The position numbers and the translations under genes are program-made. A model generated the notes under the pieces. That model saw only the letters and a program-made list of their open reading frames with translations, searched no databases and was not told where the DNA came from. A DNA stretch of 64,000 nt from Pseudomonadales bacterium (GTDB lineage Bacteria; Pseudomonadota; Gammaproteobacteria; Pseudomonadales; JAHRWD01): NCBI GenBank assembly GCA_029210125.1, contig JARGPR010000007.1, positions 41,008 through 105,007 on the forward strand, read 5' to 3'. Shown here in pieces: positions 49,835 to 59,593 of the stretch (positions are counted from its first letter, which is position 1; each line of letters starts with the position of its first letter).

Positions 49835-50836
49835 ATGAGTTCATTTAAAGCATTGGTGACAAGAGAAGTACGGGATGGTCTGTTCGATAGTCAAGTCGAA
49901 ACCCGAGAATTGAATAGTCTACCCGATGGCGATTTATTGATAAGAGTACACTATTCCTCCCTGAACTATAAGGACGCCCTGTCAGCCAGCGGTAATCGAG
50001 GCGTAACACGCCAGTTCCCCCATACACCAGGGATTGACGCTGCAGGTATTATTGAAGAATCCTCGCATCCTGATTTCAAACCAGGTGATAAGGTACTGGT
50101 CACCGGCTATGACCTCGGTATGGGTACCTCCGGCGGCTTCGCTGAGTTTATTCGAGTCCCCTATAGCTGGGCCGTCAAATTACCCCCTACCCTCAGTATG
50201 CGTCAGGCGATGATATTGGGTACCGCTGGTATTACGGCTGCTTTGTGTGTAGAAAAACTACAGCGAATGGACGTAACCCCTGATGGCGGTGAAATACTGG
50301 TTACCGGCGCAACCGGTGGTGTAGGTAGTATTTGTGTAACCATCCTGAATAAACTCGGATATCGAGTGCTAGCCAGTTCCGGGAAAATTGATCAGGCTTC
50401 GTTCCTTAGTGATCTTGGCGCAAGCATGATTATTGATCGCGAGACCCTTTCGGAGCCTTCATCCCGCGCCATCAAAAAAGAACAGTGGGCTGGCGCGATC
50501 GATACCGTGGGTGGTGAAACCCTTTCCAACGTATTGAAATCAACCCAGTACGGCGGTGCCGTTGCATGCTGCGGTCTGGTTTCATCGCCAGAATTCACCA
50601 CCTCAATCATGCCCTTTATTATCAGAGGCGCTAGCTTGATGGGCGTTGATTCCGTTGAAGTTCCAATCGCGGTAAAACAAGCTGTTTGGGACAAGTTAGC
50701 GAATGAGTGGAATGACTTGCCGCTTGAGCGTCTAGCCACCGAAATCAGTATGGATCAGCTGCCGGCCTACATTGAGCGTATCCTCGCGGGCAAAATGATC
50801 GGCCGTGTTGTCGTCGCGATTTCAGAGCTTCCCTAG
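49835..50836 (+). CDS. acuI: YhdH/AcuI-type acryloyl-CoA reductase / quinone oxidoreductase
   Basis: This 333-residue zinc-independent MDR-family NADPH oxidoreductase has the YhdH/YhfP signatures: NYKDALSASGNRGVTRQFPH, TPGIDAAGII, and nucleotide-binding GATGGVGS. AcuI members reduce acryloyl-CoA to propionyl-CoA, a step used to detoxify acrylate made from DMSP by marine bacteria. No dddD/L or other DMSP gene is nearby, so the physiological substrate is open. It converges on kdsB with a 4-base overlap of stop regions. Confidence 0.88.
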   Translation: MSSFKALVTREVRDGLFDSQVETRELNSLPDGDLLIRVHYSSLNYKDALSASGNRGVTRQFPHTPGIDAAGIIEESSHPDFKPGDKVLVTGYDLGMGTSGGFAEFIRVPYSWAVKLPPTLSMRQAMILGTAGITAALCVEKLQRMDVTPDGGEILVTGATGGVGSICVTILNKLGYRVLASSGKIDQASFLSDLGASMIIDRETLSEPSSRAIKKEQWAGAIDTVGGETLSNVLKSTQYGGAVACCGLVSSPEFTTSIMPFIIRGASLMGVDSVEVPIAVKQAVWDKLANEWNDLPLERLATEISMDQLPAYIERILAGKMIGRVVVAISELP

Positions 50837-51618
50837 CCAGTGCGTGTACGCGCCACGATAATCGCGCGTACACGTTCAGCATCCTTGGGTGTATCAATAC
50901 CCGCCGGAGGTATCTCACAGGCTTCTTCTATATGAATTCGTCTACCATTCCACAACGCACGTAGTTGTTCCAGTGACTCTGCCATCTCAATTTGAGCGGC
51001 GGGCCAATGGATAAACTGGTTCAAAAAATCCACCCGATATGCATATATTCCAATATGTCGCTGGTAGTTGATCTCTGGTAAGGCCGCATTGCCCAAAGCC
51101 TCAGTGTTGGCGGAAAAATGATCCCGAGCATAAGGTATCGGCGCTCGGCTGAAATACAATGCATACTGATTGCCATCGCTTACCACTTTAACCGCATTCG
51201 GATCGAGTAACGTCTCCATATCGCTGATAGCAATACTAAGAGTCGACATATCAGCCGCGGGATTTTCAGCAAGATTGGTCGCTACCTGGTCAATCACCGC
51301 CGGTGGTATCAACGGCTCATCGCCCTGAACATTGACGACGATTTGATCCGAACCCCAACCAATCTGGCTAACGGCTTCCTGAATACGATCAGTACCAGAA
51401 ACATGTTGCTCTGAAGTCATGCATACCTGTGCTCCAAACCCTTCTGCAACTTGAGCTACACGATGGTCATCGGTTGCGATCACTATCGATTGCGCCTGGC
51501 TTAACTGTGCACGTTCGTACACATGCTGAATCATCGTTTTGCCGGCAATATCAATTAAGGGTTTTCCCGGTAGCCGAGTAGATGCGTACCGCGCGGGGAT
51601 AACAATATGAAACGACAT
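50833..51618 (-). CDS. kdsB: 3-deoxy-manno-octulosonate cytidylyltransferase (CMP-Kdo synthetase)
   Basis: KdsB activates Kdo with CTP for LPS inner-core assembly. The 261 residues show IPARYASTRLPGKPL (nucleotide binding), VVNVQGDEPLIPP (metal and Kdo site) and the C-terminal GIDTPKDAERVRAII. It lies 78 bases downstream of lpxK, so the two are likely in one LPS operon. The small Trm112-like gene often found between them is absent. Confidence 0.96.
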   Translation of the reverse strand: MSFHIVIPARYASTRLPGKPLIDIAGKTMIQHVYERAQLSQAQSIVIATDDHRVAQVAEGFGAQVCMTSEQHVSGTDRIQEAVSQIGWGSDQIVVNVQGDEPLIPPAVIDQVATNLAENPAADMSTLSIAISDMETLLDPNAVKVVSDGNQYALYFSRAPIPYARDHFSANTEALGNAALPEINYQRHIGIYAYRVDFLNQFIHWPAAQIEMAESLEQLRALWNGRRIHIEEACEIPPAGIDTPKDAERVRAIIVARTRTG

Positions 51619-51696
51619 CGTTTGATTCCTATCAGTCGATTAGCAATAGAAGCCAATCGATTTTGTAATTAATTCGTACAGGTTACTGTGAAAAAT

Positions 51697-52713
51697 TTAG
51701 TTTTTTGTACTGAGTCTACTTTTCAAATGAACAAAAAAATCTTCATCCAATTGTGCCGATACCCTCAGGAACCAGGCGTTATCCAGCCAGTCAGGATCAC
51801 ATTTAACGGCATCCTTTTCGGTCATAAAGATCGGAATATCTGTAGAATTAGAATGGTGAGAAATATCATAAAAATCGGCTAATGAAAATTTATGATGATC
51901 GGGAAAAGCGTGTTCAACAGGGTCAAATCCCAGCTCTCGCAGAGTATTAAAAAAACGTTGAGGGTTACCTATTCCCGCAACTGCATGAACCTTTTGGGCA
52001 CCTTGCCATTGATCAAAACCAATGGTCTGGCCATCTTTAAGCGCCACAAACTGACAAGCTCTGAGATGCATTGAAAATGATTGAGTATCACTCACAGAGA
52101 CAGTATCGCTAATCCCACCGTTGTAAACGATAAAATCAACTTGATTCAATCGCTCAATGGGTTCACGAAGTGGCCCAGCAGGCAGGCAGAGCTTATTGCC
52201 AAACCCACGAGCTGAATCCACCACGGCGATCTCGATATCGCGCCCCAGGGCATAGTGTTGCATTCCGTCGTCGCTGATTAGCAGATCACACTCGAACTGC
52301 TCCAATAAAAACTTTGCTGCGGACACGCGGTCGGGATCAATCACGACCGGACAACCGGCACGTTGCGCTAACAGTAGCGGTTCATCACCCACGTCAATAG
52401 GATTATCATGAACGGATACGGCGCGTGGAAAGTTTGTAGTCGCAGCGCCGTATCCGCGACTGACAATACCGGGACGATAACCAGCCGCCTGGAGTCGCTC
52501 TACTAACGTAATCGCTAAGGGTGTTTTACCACTGCCGCCAACGGATATGTTGCCAACAATAATAACCGGGACCGGTGCATGCCATACGGGCTTTTTACCG
52601 GTGAGATACTGCTTTTTTCTCACCTTCGCCAAGTAGCTATACAGCAATGAAAATGGATAAAGAAGCCATATCCATATTTTTTTTTCATACCACGCGCGGG
52701 TGATGAATTGCAC
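51697..52713 (-). CDS. lpxK: Tetraacyldisaccharide 4'-kinase LpxK
   Basis: LpxK phosphorylates the lipid A precursor at the inner membrane. The 338 residues carry an N-terminal hydrophobic stretch (IWLLYPFSLLYSYLAK), the P-loop GNISVGGSGKT at 54-64, and DDGMQHYALGRDIEI with the catalytic Asp pair region. The gene begins 3 bases after the msbA stop, so translation is coupled. Confidence 0.96.
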   Translation of the reverse strand: MQFITRAWYEKKIWIWLLYPFSLLYSYLAKVRKKQYLTGKKPVWHAPVPVIIVGNISVGGSGKTPLAITLVERLQAAGYRPGIVSRGYGAATTNFPRAVSVHDNPIDVGDEPLLLAQRAGCPVVIDPDRVSAAKFLLEQFECDLLISDDGMQHYALGRDIEIAVVDSARGFGNKLCLPAGPLREPIERLNQVDFIVYNGGISDTVSVSDTQSFSMHLRACQFVALKDGQTIGFDQWQGAQKVHAVAGIGNPQRFFNTLRELGFDPVEHAFPDHHKFSLADFYDISHHSNSTDIPIFMTEKDAVKCDPDWLDNAWFLRVSAQLDEDFFVHLKSRLSTKN

Positions 52714-52716
52714 AAC

Positions 52717-54561
52717 TTAGCTCAGGTCTTTTTTTGTTTCAGCTTCAACTTCTGCCGATTGCGCCGTTTGCACAGGAGCTGGAGAAGTTCCACCATCATC
52801 TGAAAACTGCATTCGATATAGCAAAGCGTATCGACCACTCTTTTCTAATAACTCTTTATGTGTACCCACTTCAATAATCTCACCCTGATCCATCACTACA
52901 ATTTTATCCGCGTTCTCAATAGTCGAAAGGCGGTGAGCAATGACCAGTGTGGTGCGGTTTTCCATCACGCGCTCTAAAGCCTGCTGGATGTTCTTTTCAG
53001 ACTGAGTATCCAATGCAGAAGTAGCTTCATCCAAAATCAGGATAGGTGCGTTTTTTAGCAATGAGCGCGCAATTGCCATACGTTGTCGTTGACCACCAGA
53101 AAGTAGAACGCCATCATCTCCAACCAGGGTATCAAAACCATTTGGTAGTTGTTCGATAAACTCCAGTGCGTTTGCCGCCTCTGCGGCCTCCCTCACCTCT
53201 TTTAGTGACGCATTCGCCAGTCTACCGTAGGCGATATTATTCTGAACGGTATCATTAAACAAAGTGACTTGTTGACTGACCAAGGCAATTTGATTTCTGA
53301 GTTCTGCCAATTTAAACGACTCTATGGGTTGGCCATCCAATAAAATCTGTCCGCTTTGCACTTCATAAAAACGTGGTATCAAGTTCGCCAATGTGGTTTT
53401 ACCACTACCGGACTTGCCTACAAGCGCGATGGTTTGTCCGGCCTCAATAGTGAGGTTAATTCCCTTTAAAACCGGTTTTTTGGGACTGTAGCTAAAATCT
53501 ACGTTTACAAAATCGATACGACCGGTTGCTTCTGCAAGTGGTAGTTGACCGGTATCATTTTCATCTTCCTGGTCTAGCTGCTCAAATATATCAACTGCCG
53601 CTGCTAAACCTCGCTGGAGCTTGGCGTTGATGTCTGAAAGCTGTTTTAACGGCTTAGGGAGCATACTGGCGGCACTGATAAAAGCTACGAATGCGCCCGG
53701 AGTCATATCGCCAATCATCTCAGGAGATAATGCAAGCCAAACTAACACAGCCATCGCAAAAGCGGTTATAAACTGGATCAGTGGAGAACTAATAGCGATA
53801 GTCGCCTCCATCTTCATCATCTGCTGGCGGGTGTAGTTGCTTATCTTGTTGAATCGGTTTTTTTCAATATGACTACCGCCAAATATGCGCACCTCACGAT
53901 AACCGTTAACGGCTTCGGTAGAGACCTGGGTAACATCTCCCATTGAGTTCTGAATACGGCTACTAATGCCCCTGAAACGCCGCCCAGCATAGCCTACAAC
54001 CCAGGCGATAATAGGAGTGATGGATAATATCACCAGTGATAAACGCCAGTTTACGTAGAGCAAATAGCTCAATAATCCGATTACAAAAATACCTTCCCTG
54101 ATCAAGACTCGCACCGCATCGGTGACTGCCCCGGTTACCTGGGTAACATGAAACGTGATCTTAGCAACCAGATGGCCGGATGCACTTTGATCGAAAAACG
54201 AGCTGGAAAGTGAGAGGAATTTATTGAATAGATCGGTTCGAAGATCGTGAATTACAAAGTTTGAAACGTAGGCGAGGCAGTAATTACCCAAAAAAGAGCC
54301 GATCCCGCGAATAAAAAACAACCCCACTAATGAAACAGGAATCCAGAATCGCGAGTCAGTATTTTCGCCATTGACGGCATCGACCATATGTTTCATTAGC
54401 TCAGCAAAACCGACACTGGCCAATGAAAACAGTGCAAAACCAACGATGCTTACGGCAAAGGCTGCCCAAAAAGGTTTTACGTAACTTAATAGGCGTTTAT
54501 AGATCACCCAGTCGTTAGTATTTTCCAGGGGGGAAGTTTGAGCGGAATTTTTATCAGACAT
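52717..54561 (-). CDS. msbA: Lipid A export ABC transporter MsbA
   Basis: This 614-residue half-transporter (6 helices then ABC domain) flips lipid A-core across the inner membrane. Seen: Walker A GKSGSGKTT, signature LSGGQRQRMAIARSLL, Walker B PILILDEATSALD, H-loop IAHRLST. A C-terminal extension of about 25 charged/Ala-Pro residues is longer than in E. coli MsbA. It belongs to a cluster with lpxK and kdsB. Confidence 0.95.
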   Translation of the reverse strand: MSDKNSAQTSPLENTNDWVIYKRLLSYVKPFWAAFAVSIVGFALFSLASVGFAELMKHMVDAVNGENTDSRFWIPVSLVGLFFIRGIGSFLGNYCLAYVSNFVIHDLRTDLFNKFLSLSSSFFDQSASGHLVAKITFHVTQVTGAVTDAVRVLIREGIFVIGLLSYLLYVNWRLSLVILSITPIIAWVVGYAGRRFRGISSRIQNSMGDVTQVSTEAVNGYREVRIFGGSHIEKNRFNKISNYTRQQMMKMEATIAISSPLIQFITAFAMAVLVWLALSPEMIGDMTPGAFVAFISAASMLPKPLKQLSDINAKLQRGLAAAVDIFEQLDQEDENDTGQLPLAEATGRIDFVNVDFSYSPKKPVLKGINLTIEAGQTIALVGKSGSGKTTLANLIPRFYEVQSGQILLDGQPIESFKLAELRNQIALVSQQVTLFNDTVQNNIAYGRLANASLKEVREAAEAANALEFIEQLPNGFDTLVGDDGVLLSGGQRQRMAIARSLLKNAPILILDEATSALDTQSEKNIQQALERVMENRTTLVIAHRLSTIENADKIVVMDQGEIIEVGTHKELLEKSGRYALLYRMQFSDDGGTSPAPVQTAQSAEVEAETKKDLS

Positions 54562-54668
54562 CTTATAAAAATGAGTTCTCTACCCCTGTTTGTTTTAAAG
54601 AGGCATGAAATATTGGTAGTTTTAGATCAGGCGACGAAGGGGCTGGGGGGCTAGCCGGATAGCTTCTA

Positions 54669-55088
54669 TCAGTTACCCGAGTTATCGCTCGTAGCAATAC
54701 TCAAGCGGGAAAAACCAAGCTGGCCAGCGGCATCCATTGCCCGAACGACGGCGTGATGCGGCGCGTTTCTGTCGGCGGATATTAACAGAGGCATTGAGGT
54801 GTCACCATCAGATATTTTCATCATGGCGGTTTTTAGGGTCGCTAGCTCGTTGTTCACTAAAGTCTGGTCGTTTATTGCATAGCTACCATCGACACTAATT
54901 TGTATATCTAGCACCTTCACTTCAGTTTCTGTTTGTTCTCCCGTGGCTTCAGGCAGATCCACATTCAGAACCGTTTCTCGATCAAAAGTCATCGAGACCA
55001 TAAAAAAGATCAACAGTAGAAATACCACATCGATCAACGGAGTTAGATCAAGTGAAATATCAGCGGTATTTTGTCGGGCAAATTTCAT
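54669..55088 (-). CDS. exbD: ExbD/TolR-family biopolymer transport protein
   Basis: This 139-residue protein has one membrane helix (LTPLIDVVFLLLIFFMVSM) with the proton-path D20, and a periplasmic domain. It works with ExbB to energise TonB or a related system. It is 9 bases after exbB. No tonB is in the window. Confidence 0.9.
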   Translation of the reverse strand: MKFARQNTADISLDLTPLIDVVFLLLIFFMVSMTFDRETVLNVDLPEATGEQTETEVKVLDIQISVDGSYAINDQTLVNNELATLKTAMMKISDGDTSMPLLISADRNAPHHAVVRAMDAAGQLGFSRLSIATSDNSGN

Positions 55089-55097
55089 GGCTTTAGC

Positions 55098-55721
55098 TCA
55101 ATCCTTGCCTTGTAGTTCTCGTTCACCATGAACCACCTCAACCAATTTGAGTGATTCTTGCTCAAGCCCTACCACTAGCGTGTCGATACGACGCTGGAAG
55201 AATCGATGTGCTACCAGGGAGGGTATAGCGACGGTCAAGCCCGCAGCAGTCGTAATAAGGGCTTCAGAGATCCCACCCGCCAGTACCGATGCGTTACCAC
55301 TACCGTGCAACATGATAGCGGTAAACACGCGAATCATTCCAATTACAGTGCCTAGCAACCCCAACAACGGCGTAATCGCGGCGATGGTGCCAAGAAAGTT
55401 CAGGTATTTCTCCATTTCGTGGACCACATGGTTAGCCGCTTCCTCGATGCTTTCTTTCATCACCTCTCGGCCAAATTTGGAGTTGGATAATCCTGCAGCC
55501 AGAATTCTACCCAGCGGTGATTGCTGTTTGATTTTAGCAAGCTCTTTACTGGTCAGCTTATTATTCTTGATTAATTCCCAGACCTGAATCAGTAAATTTT
55601 CTGGCAGTATTCGTTCAGGCTTTAGCGCCCACAACCGTTCTAGCGAGATTGCAAGCGCAACCACCGAACAGAGCAAGATTGGCAGCATCATCCAGCCGCC
55701 AGATAAAATTAGGTCAAACAC
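55098..55721 (-). CDS. exbB: ExbB/TolQ-family proton channel protein
   Basis: This 207-residue MotA/TolQ/ExbB protein has three helices, with an N-terminal one (GGWMMLPILLCSVVALAISL) and a pair in the C-terminal half. The conserved TPLLGLLGTVIGMIRVF and ALITTAAGLTVAIPSL blocks form the channel. It precedes exbD in the order exbB-exbD-msbA-lpxK. This order is common in Pseudomonas-type genomes. Confidence 0.92.
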   Translation of the reverse strand: MFDLILSGGWMMLPILLCSVVALAISLERLWALKPERILPENLLIQVWELIKNNKLTSKELAKIKQQSPLGRILAAGLSNSKFGREVMKESIEEAANHVVHEMEKYLNFLGTIAAITPLLGLLGTVIGMIRVFTAIMLHGSGNASVLAGGISEALITTAAGLTVAIPSLVAHRFFQRRIDTLVVGLEQESLKLVEVVHGERELQGKD

Positions 55722-55843
55722 ATTAACTCCTTGTTTCTTGTTTCAGTAGCTTACGTTATTGATCTTAGTTCACGGGCTAGTTTCATATATCTAAGCGCTT
55801 TTGTGCTACCCCTGATCAGATTCATAAAAAGGGGTACTGCTGT

Positions 55844-58354
55844 CTAGTCCCTATGCCAGTATCTGCGATTTTCCTGTCTCGAAAGTGTTCTGTCAGCCAG
55901 CTGGTCTGTACCGATAATTTCAGAACTAGTTTTAAAATAATAGACCACTGCGCCGGCATTTGCGGTGTTAATCATCTCTGAATTATTAGCACGATAGCGA
56001 TCAACAACTCTGGTATTAGGATGATGAAATCGGTTTTTATATCCGCTTGAAAAAATCACCTGTTGAGGTGAAACCAGCTCGATAAATGCCTGCGTTGAAG
56101 AAGTTCGACTTCCATGGTGCGGTACAATCAAAATATCTGCTTTTAATGCTTTTCCGTACTGCTTGATCAATTCTTTCTCAGCCGAAGCTTCAATATCACC
56201 GGTTAGCAAAATCCGCACGGTGCCACTGTTAACCATTAAAACACAGGAGCGGTTATTCTCTCGCTGATCATTAAGCACGCTGGGATAAAGTATATCAAAT
56301 TCAATACCATCCCATTGCCAGCTCATGCCTGCGATGCAAGCAGTTGTTTGTTTTGGGAGACTGTTGATCAGGGTGGCAATGTGCTTGTTAGATGAGCCTA
56401 GCAATGCAGATTCGACCGTGATCTTGTCCAGCACTGCAGCGGTACCGCCAACATGGTCAATATCACCATGACTTAAAATTAACAGGTCTAGTGTGCTTAT
56501 ACCCTTGTCTCGTAGATAGGGCACTATTACCGCACTACCCGCATCGAATGCTGAACTGAACTGCGGGCCTGTGTCGTATAGAAGACTATGATTGCTGGTC
56601 TGAATGTTTACCGCAAGCCCCTGCCCCACATCGAGAATTGCAAGTTCGACTTCATTTTCACCAATGCTGTTTGGAGAGGAGATAAGAAAAGGAAAAAGAC
56701 AAACCACACCAATCCCACGTCCCGGAAACCCTCGGGGGGCCAATAGCAGTATTACCCCGATCAGAGCTAAAAAAACACCCCGTCCGGATATGCCTCCCGG
56801 ATACCAATTGGTATCGACCATTGAAGTTAACCACTCTAAATAGAGCCACAACCACTCAAACAACCAGTTCGCAACCGTTAATAGCTGAAAGGCAGGTATT
56901 TCAAAAAATGGAGCCAAGATAGCCCCAGCTAGGCATAGAGGTACGATCAGCAAGCTAACGACCGGCACCGCAACCAGATTAGCAAAGGGTGAAACCAATG
57001 ACACATTGAGCAGCAAAACACCGAGTATCGGCATCAGTGCAATAAAAATGGCCCACTGAGCGAGACCCCACTGATTCCATAATCTCGTGAGACCGCCATC
57101 ATCGGCAGGATAACGATTGGCGAACACGTAAAGCAGCGAACCGACGGCAGCAAAAGACAACCAAAACCCCGCTGAAATTACAGCTAATGGATCTAGCAAT
57201 AGTACGGCGGCTAAGGCCAATAAAATTGAGTTGAAGGGCTTGATATTACGCCCTAATAGCTGTGCAATCATGACCACAACAACCATCACGAAGGCGCGCT
57301 GTGTCGATAACGAAAAACCGGCAACCGCCGTGTAAAGCCCTGCTACAACAATCGCAGCCCAACACTGCACTGCCATCGGATCTGGTATATTTAAAAATCG
57401 ACCAATCGATGGACGCTGGATAAGCCGAATCTGGCATAATAAAAACCCAATCAAGCGATACGCGAATACCGCTATCAGTCCAATATGCAATCCGGATATA
57501 ACCATCAGGTGGTTGGTCCCGGTATCTAAAAGGGTATTCCACTGACTTCGATCCAAATTTGAGCGATCACCGTTAATCAGCGCAAGTACCAGCCCTGAAT
57601 ACTTGAAGTCACCGATAAGCTCATTGATAGTCTTGGATATCGATGAGCGAAACCATGGTATCGACTCTGCATACTGAAACCGCTCTAACAATTTGTTTTC
57701 AGGTGACTTTTTAATGTACCCGGTTGCGCCTATTCGATGCTGAAAAAGCCAGCCTTCATAATCAAACCCGCTTGGGTTGGAGAAGCCACGGGGGCTTTTT
57801 AGCCGAACCCTCCAGCGCCAAAGCTCGCCGGCCTGCACCGGTTCACCTCCGTACCAGCTGACCCTTATCTTCTTAGGCATCGTCACCGGTGCCGCAGAGA
57901 TTGTTTGCGAGTTATCTACCAGCCGCAGTGATACCGTCGAGACCTCAAAGCGCTGATACGACGCATGGGTAGAGATTTCTCTACTTAGTGGAATACTGGA
58001 TACCGTGCCGGTTAACCAAAGATCTCGGCCTTCATATATTGGATCAAGCTGATTCGCCTGACCCGACCAGCCGTAAAGCAATGCCCAAAAAAGACCGGCT
58101 AAAAAAGTTGCAGCCGTCAAAAAACGTTTATAATAAAGAAGTGCGATCAGCAAAAAGGCTATTGGAGTGGTAATTTGCTGTTCTGGAAGAGCAGGAAAAC
58201 AAGCGACTACAGCTATACCAGAAATCAGCGCAAATAGTATTAACAGCGGTTGATTCCTAACGTGAAGTGCTGTTTTTTTGAAGTTTACAGCTACATCGGA
58301 CCCAGACCTCTCTTGCCTATGAAGTACCCCAAAGATGCCGCGTAAGTTTTTCAA
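55844..58354 (-). CDS. comEC: DNA internalization competence protein ComEC/Rec2
   Basis: This 836-residue protein spans the inner membrane and is the DNA uptake channel in natural transformation. Seen: an N-terminal pair of helices, an OB-like region with GSPRGFSNPSGFDYE-type sequence, a central multi-helix competence domain (GLHIGLIAVFAY, LSTQRAFVMVVV), and a C-terminal metallo-beta-lactamase domain with SHGDIDHVGG and PHHGSRTSSTQAF. The start is a TTG at 58354; no other in-frame start exists before helix 1. It overlaps the divergent DUF2062 gene by 20 bases. Confidence 0.92.
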   Translation of the reverse strand: MKNLRGIFGVLHRQERSGSDVAVNFKKTALHVRNQPLLILFALISGIAVVACFPALPEQQITTPIAFLLIALLYYKRFLTAATFLAGLFWALLYGWSGQANQLDPIYEGRDLWLTGTVSSIPLSREISTHASYQRFEVSTVSLRLVDNSQTISAAPVTMPKKIRVSWYGGEPVQAGELWRWRVRLKSPRGFSNPSGFDYEGWLFQHRIGATGYIKKSPENKLLERFQYAESIPWFRSSISKTINELIGDFKYSGLVLALINGDRSNLDRSQWNTLLDTGTNHLMVISGLHIGLIAVFAYRLIGFLLCQIRLIQRPSIGRFLNIPDPMAVQCWAAIVVAGLYTAVAGFSLSTQRAFVMVVVVMIAQLLGRNIKPFNSILLALAAVLLLDPLAVISAGFWLSFAAVGSLLYVFANRYPADDGGLTRLWNQWGLAQWAIFIALMPILGVLLLNVSLVSPFANLVAVPVVSLLIVPLCLAGAILAPFFEIPAFQLLTVANWLFEWLWLYLEWLTSMVDTNWYPGGISGRGVFLALIGVILLLAPRGFPGRGIGVVCLFPFLISSPNSIGENEVELAILDVGQGLAVNIQTSNHSLLYDTGPQFSSAFDAGSAVIVPYLRDKGISTLDLLILSHGDIDHVGGTAAVLDKITVESALLGSSNKHIATLINSLPKQTTACIAGMSWQWDGIEFDILYPSVLNDQRENNRSCVLMVNSGTVRILLTGDIEASAEKELIKQYGKALKADILIVPHHGSRTSSTQAFIELVSPQQVIFSSGYKNRFHHPNTRVVDRYRANNSEMINTANAGAVVYYFKTSSEIIGTDQLADRTLSRQENRRYWHRD

Positions 58355-58862
58355 GCGTCACCTACCGGAACCAGAAAAGGTGCGGGCGCATGCCTCATTA
58401 CGTTTTTTAGGGGATGTGCTACACGAACCGAATCTATGGCACTTGAACCGAAGATCTGTTTCTCGGGCGGTATTTATAGGTGTATTTTGCGCCTTCATTC
58501 CCTTCCCATCGCAAATGCTGATTGCTGCACTGATATCACTTTGGATTCGGAGTAACCTGGCGTTGTCCGTTGGCCTGGTTTGGATTACTAATCCGATTAC
58601 AATCCCACCGATTTTTTACTTTACTTACAAACTGGGGTGTTTGATGCTCGATATCCCGGCTGCTAATGTTGATATCGAGATGTCGTGGCAGTGGTTAACC
58701 GAGAGCATGCGGTTATTTATTGCTCCGTTACTGGTGGGTTCTTTCACCGTAGGAACTATTTTAGCCTCAATTAGTTATATCGCGATAACCATGATGTGGC
58801 GACAAAATGTACTTAAACGATGGCAAGACCGAAAACACCTCAGGCTTAAACAAAAACCTTAA
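58335..58862 (+). CDS. DUF2062 family membrane protein
   Basis: This 175-residue protein starts with the conserved PEPEKVRAHASLRFLGDVLHEPNLWHLNRRSV block typical of DUF2062 proteins. Helices follow with VFCAFIPFPSQMLIAALISL and GLVWITNPITIPPIFYFTYKLG. About three to four membrane segments are predicted; function is unknown. It is divergent from comEC with overlapping 5' ends, and converges on lolD. Confidence 0.88.
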   Translation: MPRKFFKRHLPEPEKVRAHASLRFLGDVLHEPNLWHLNRRSVSRAVFIGVFCAFIPFPSQMLIAALISLWIRSNLALSVGLVWITNPITIPPIFYFTYKLGCLMLDIPAANVDIEMSWQWLTESMRLFIAPLLVGSFTVGTILASISYIAITMMWRQNVLKRWQDRKHLRLKQKP

Positions 58863-58891
58863 ATTCTCCTGATACCTGATTAATAGTCCTG

Positions 58892-59593
58892 TTATTCAAC
58901 CGGCTCAAGTTTGCCCTCGTCCAGCTTGAAGCGCCTGTCCATTGTCTCTGCAAAGCTGGTATCGTGGGTAATCACAATAAAGCAGCAGCGGGTCGATTGA
59001 TTAAGTTCGACCATCAAATTCGCGATCTCTTTTGCCGTTTTACTGTCCAGATTACCCGTCGGTTCATCCATCAAGACCAACTCCGGGCTCATCACCAAAG
59101 CCCGGGCAATGGCTACCCGTTGGCGTTCGCCACCAGACAGCTCCGAAGGGCGGTGCATAGCACGCTCTAATAAGCCAACTTGAGCTAACAGTTGATTGGC
59201 ACGATCCTCTGCTTCCTGAGGTTTAAAACCAGCAATCAGCATCGGCATCGCAATATTTTCCAGAGCGGAAAATTCCGGTAGCAGGTGATGAAATTGATAT
59301 ACAAACCCAATCGCCTGGTTTCGAAAACGGGCCTTTTGTTTGTCGTTAAGGTTATGAATATCGGTACCGTTGATCTCTACGGTACCCGCACTTGGCGAAT
59401 CCAGCCCACCCAGCATATTCAGAAAAGTTGTTTTGCCGGAGCCGGAGCTACCAATGATAGCGACGCGTTCCCCTCGATTCACATTGAAGTCGATTCCATC
59501 CAGAACCCTGAGTTCCTGCGGGCCTTGCTGGTAGTAGCGTTTGATGTCTCGGCAATTCAGTACTACCTCATCATGAACCAGATCACTACTCAT
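58892..59593 (-). CDS. lolD: Lipoprotein-releasing ABC transporter ATPase LolD
   Basis: This 233-residue ABC ATPase has Walker A GSSGSGKTTF, signature LSGGERQRVAIARAL and Walker B LVLMDEPTGNLD, with the LolD-type GFVYQFHHLLPEFSALENIAMP. It powers release of outer-membrane lipoproteins from the inner membrane to LolA. Its start overlaps the permease stop by 8 bases. Confidence 0.95.
   Translation of the reverse strand: MSSDLVHDEVVLNCRDIKRYYQQGPQELRVLDGIDFNVNRGERVAIIGSSGSGKTTFLNMLGGLDSPSAGTVEINGTDIHNLNDKQKARFRNQAIGFVYQFHHLLPEFSALENIAMPMLIAGFKPQEAEDRANQLLAQVGLLERAMHRPSELSGGERQRVAIARALVMSPELVLMDEPTGNLDSKTAKEIANLMVELNQSTRCCFIVITHDTSFAETMDRRFKLDEGKLEPVE

Noticed and set aside
51619..51696. Small Trm112-like gene between kdsB and lpxK
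   Set aside because: The gap is only 78 bases and contains no suitable frame.
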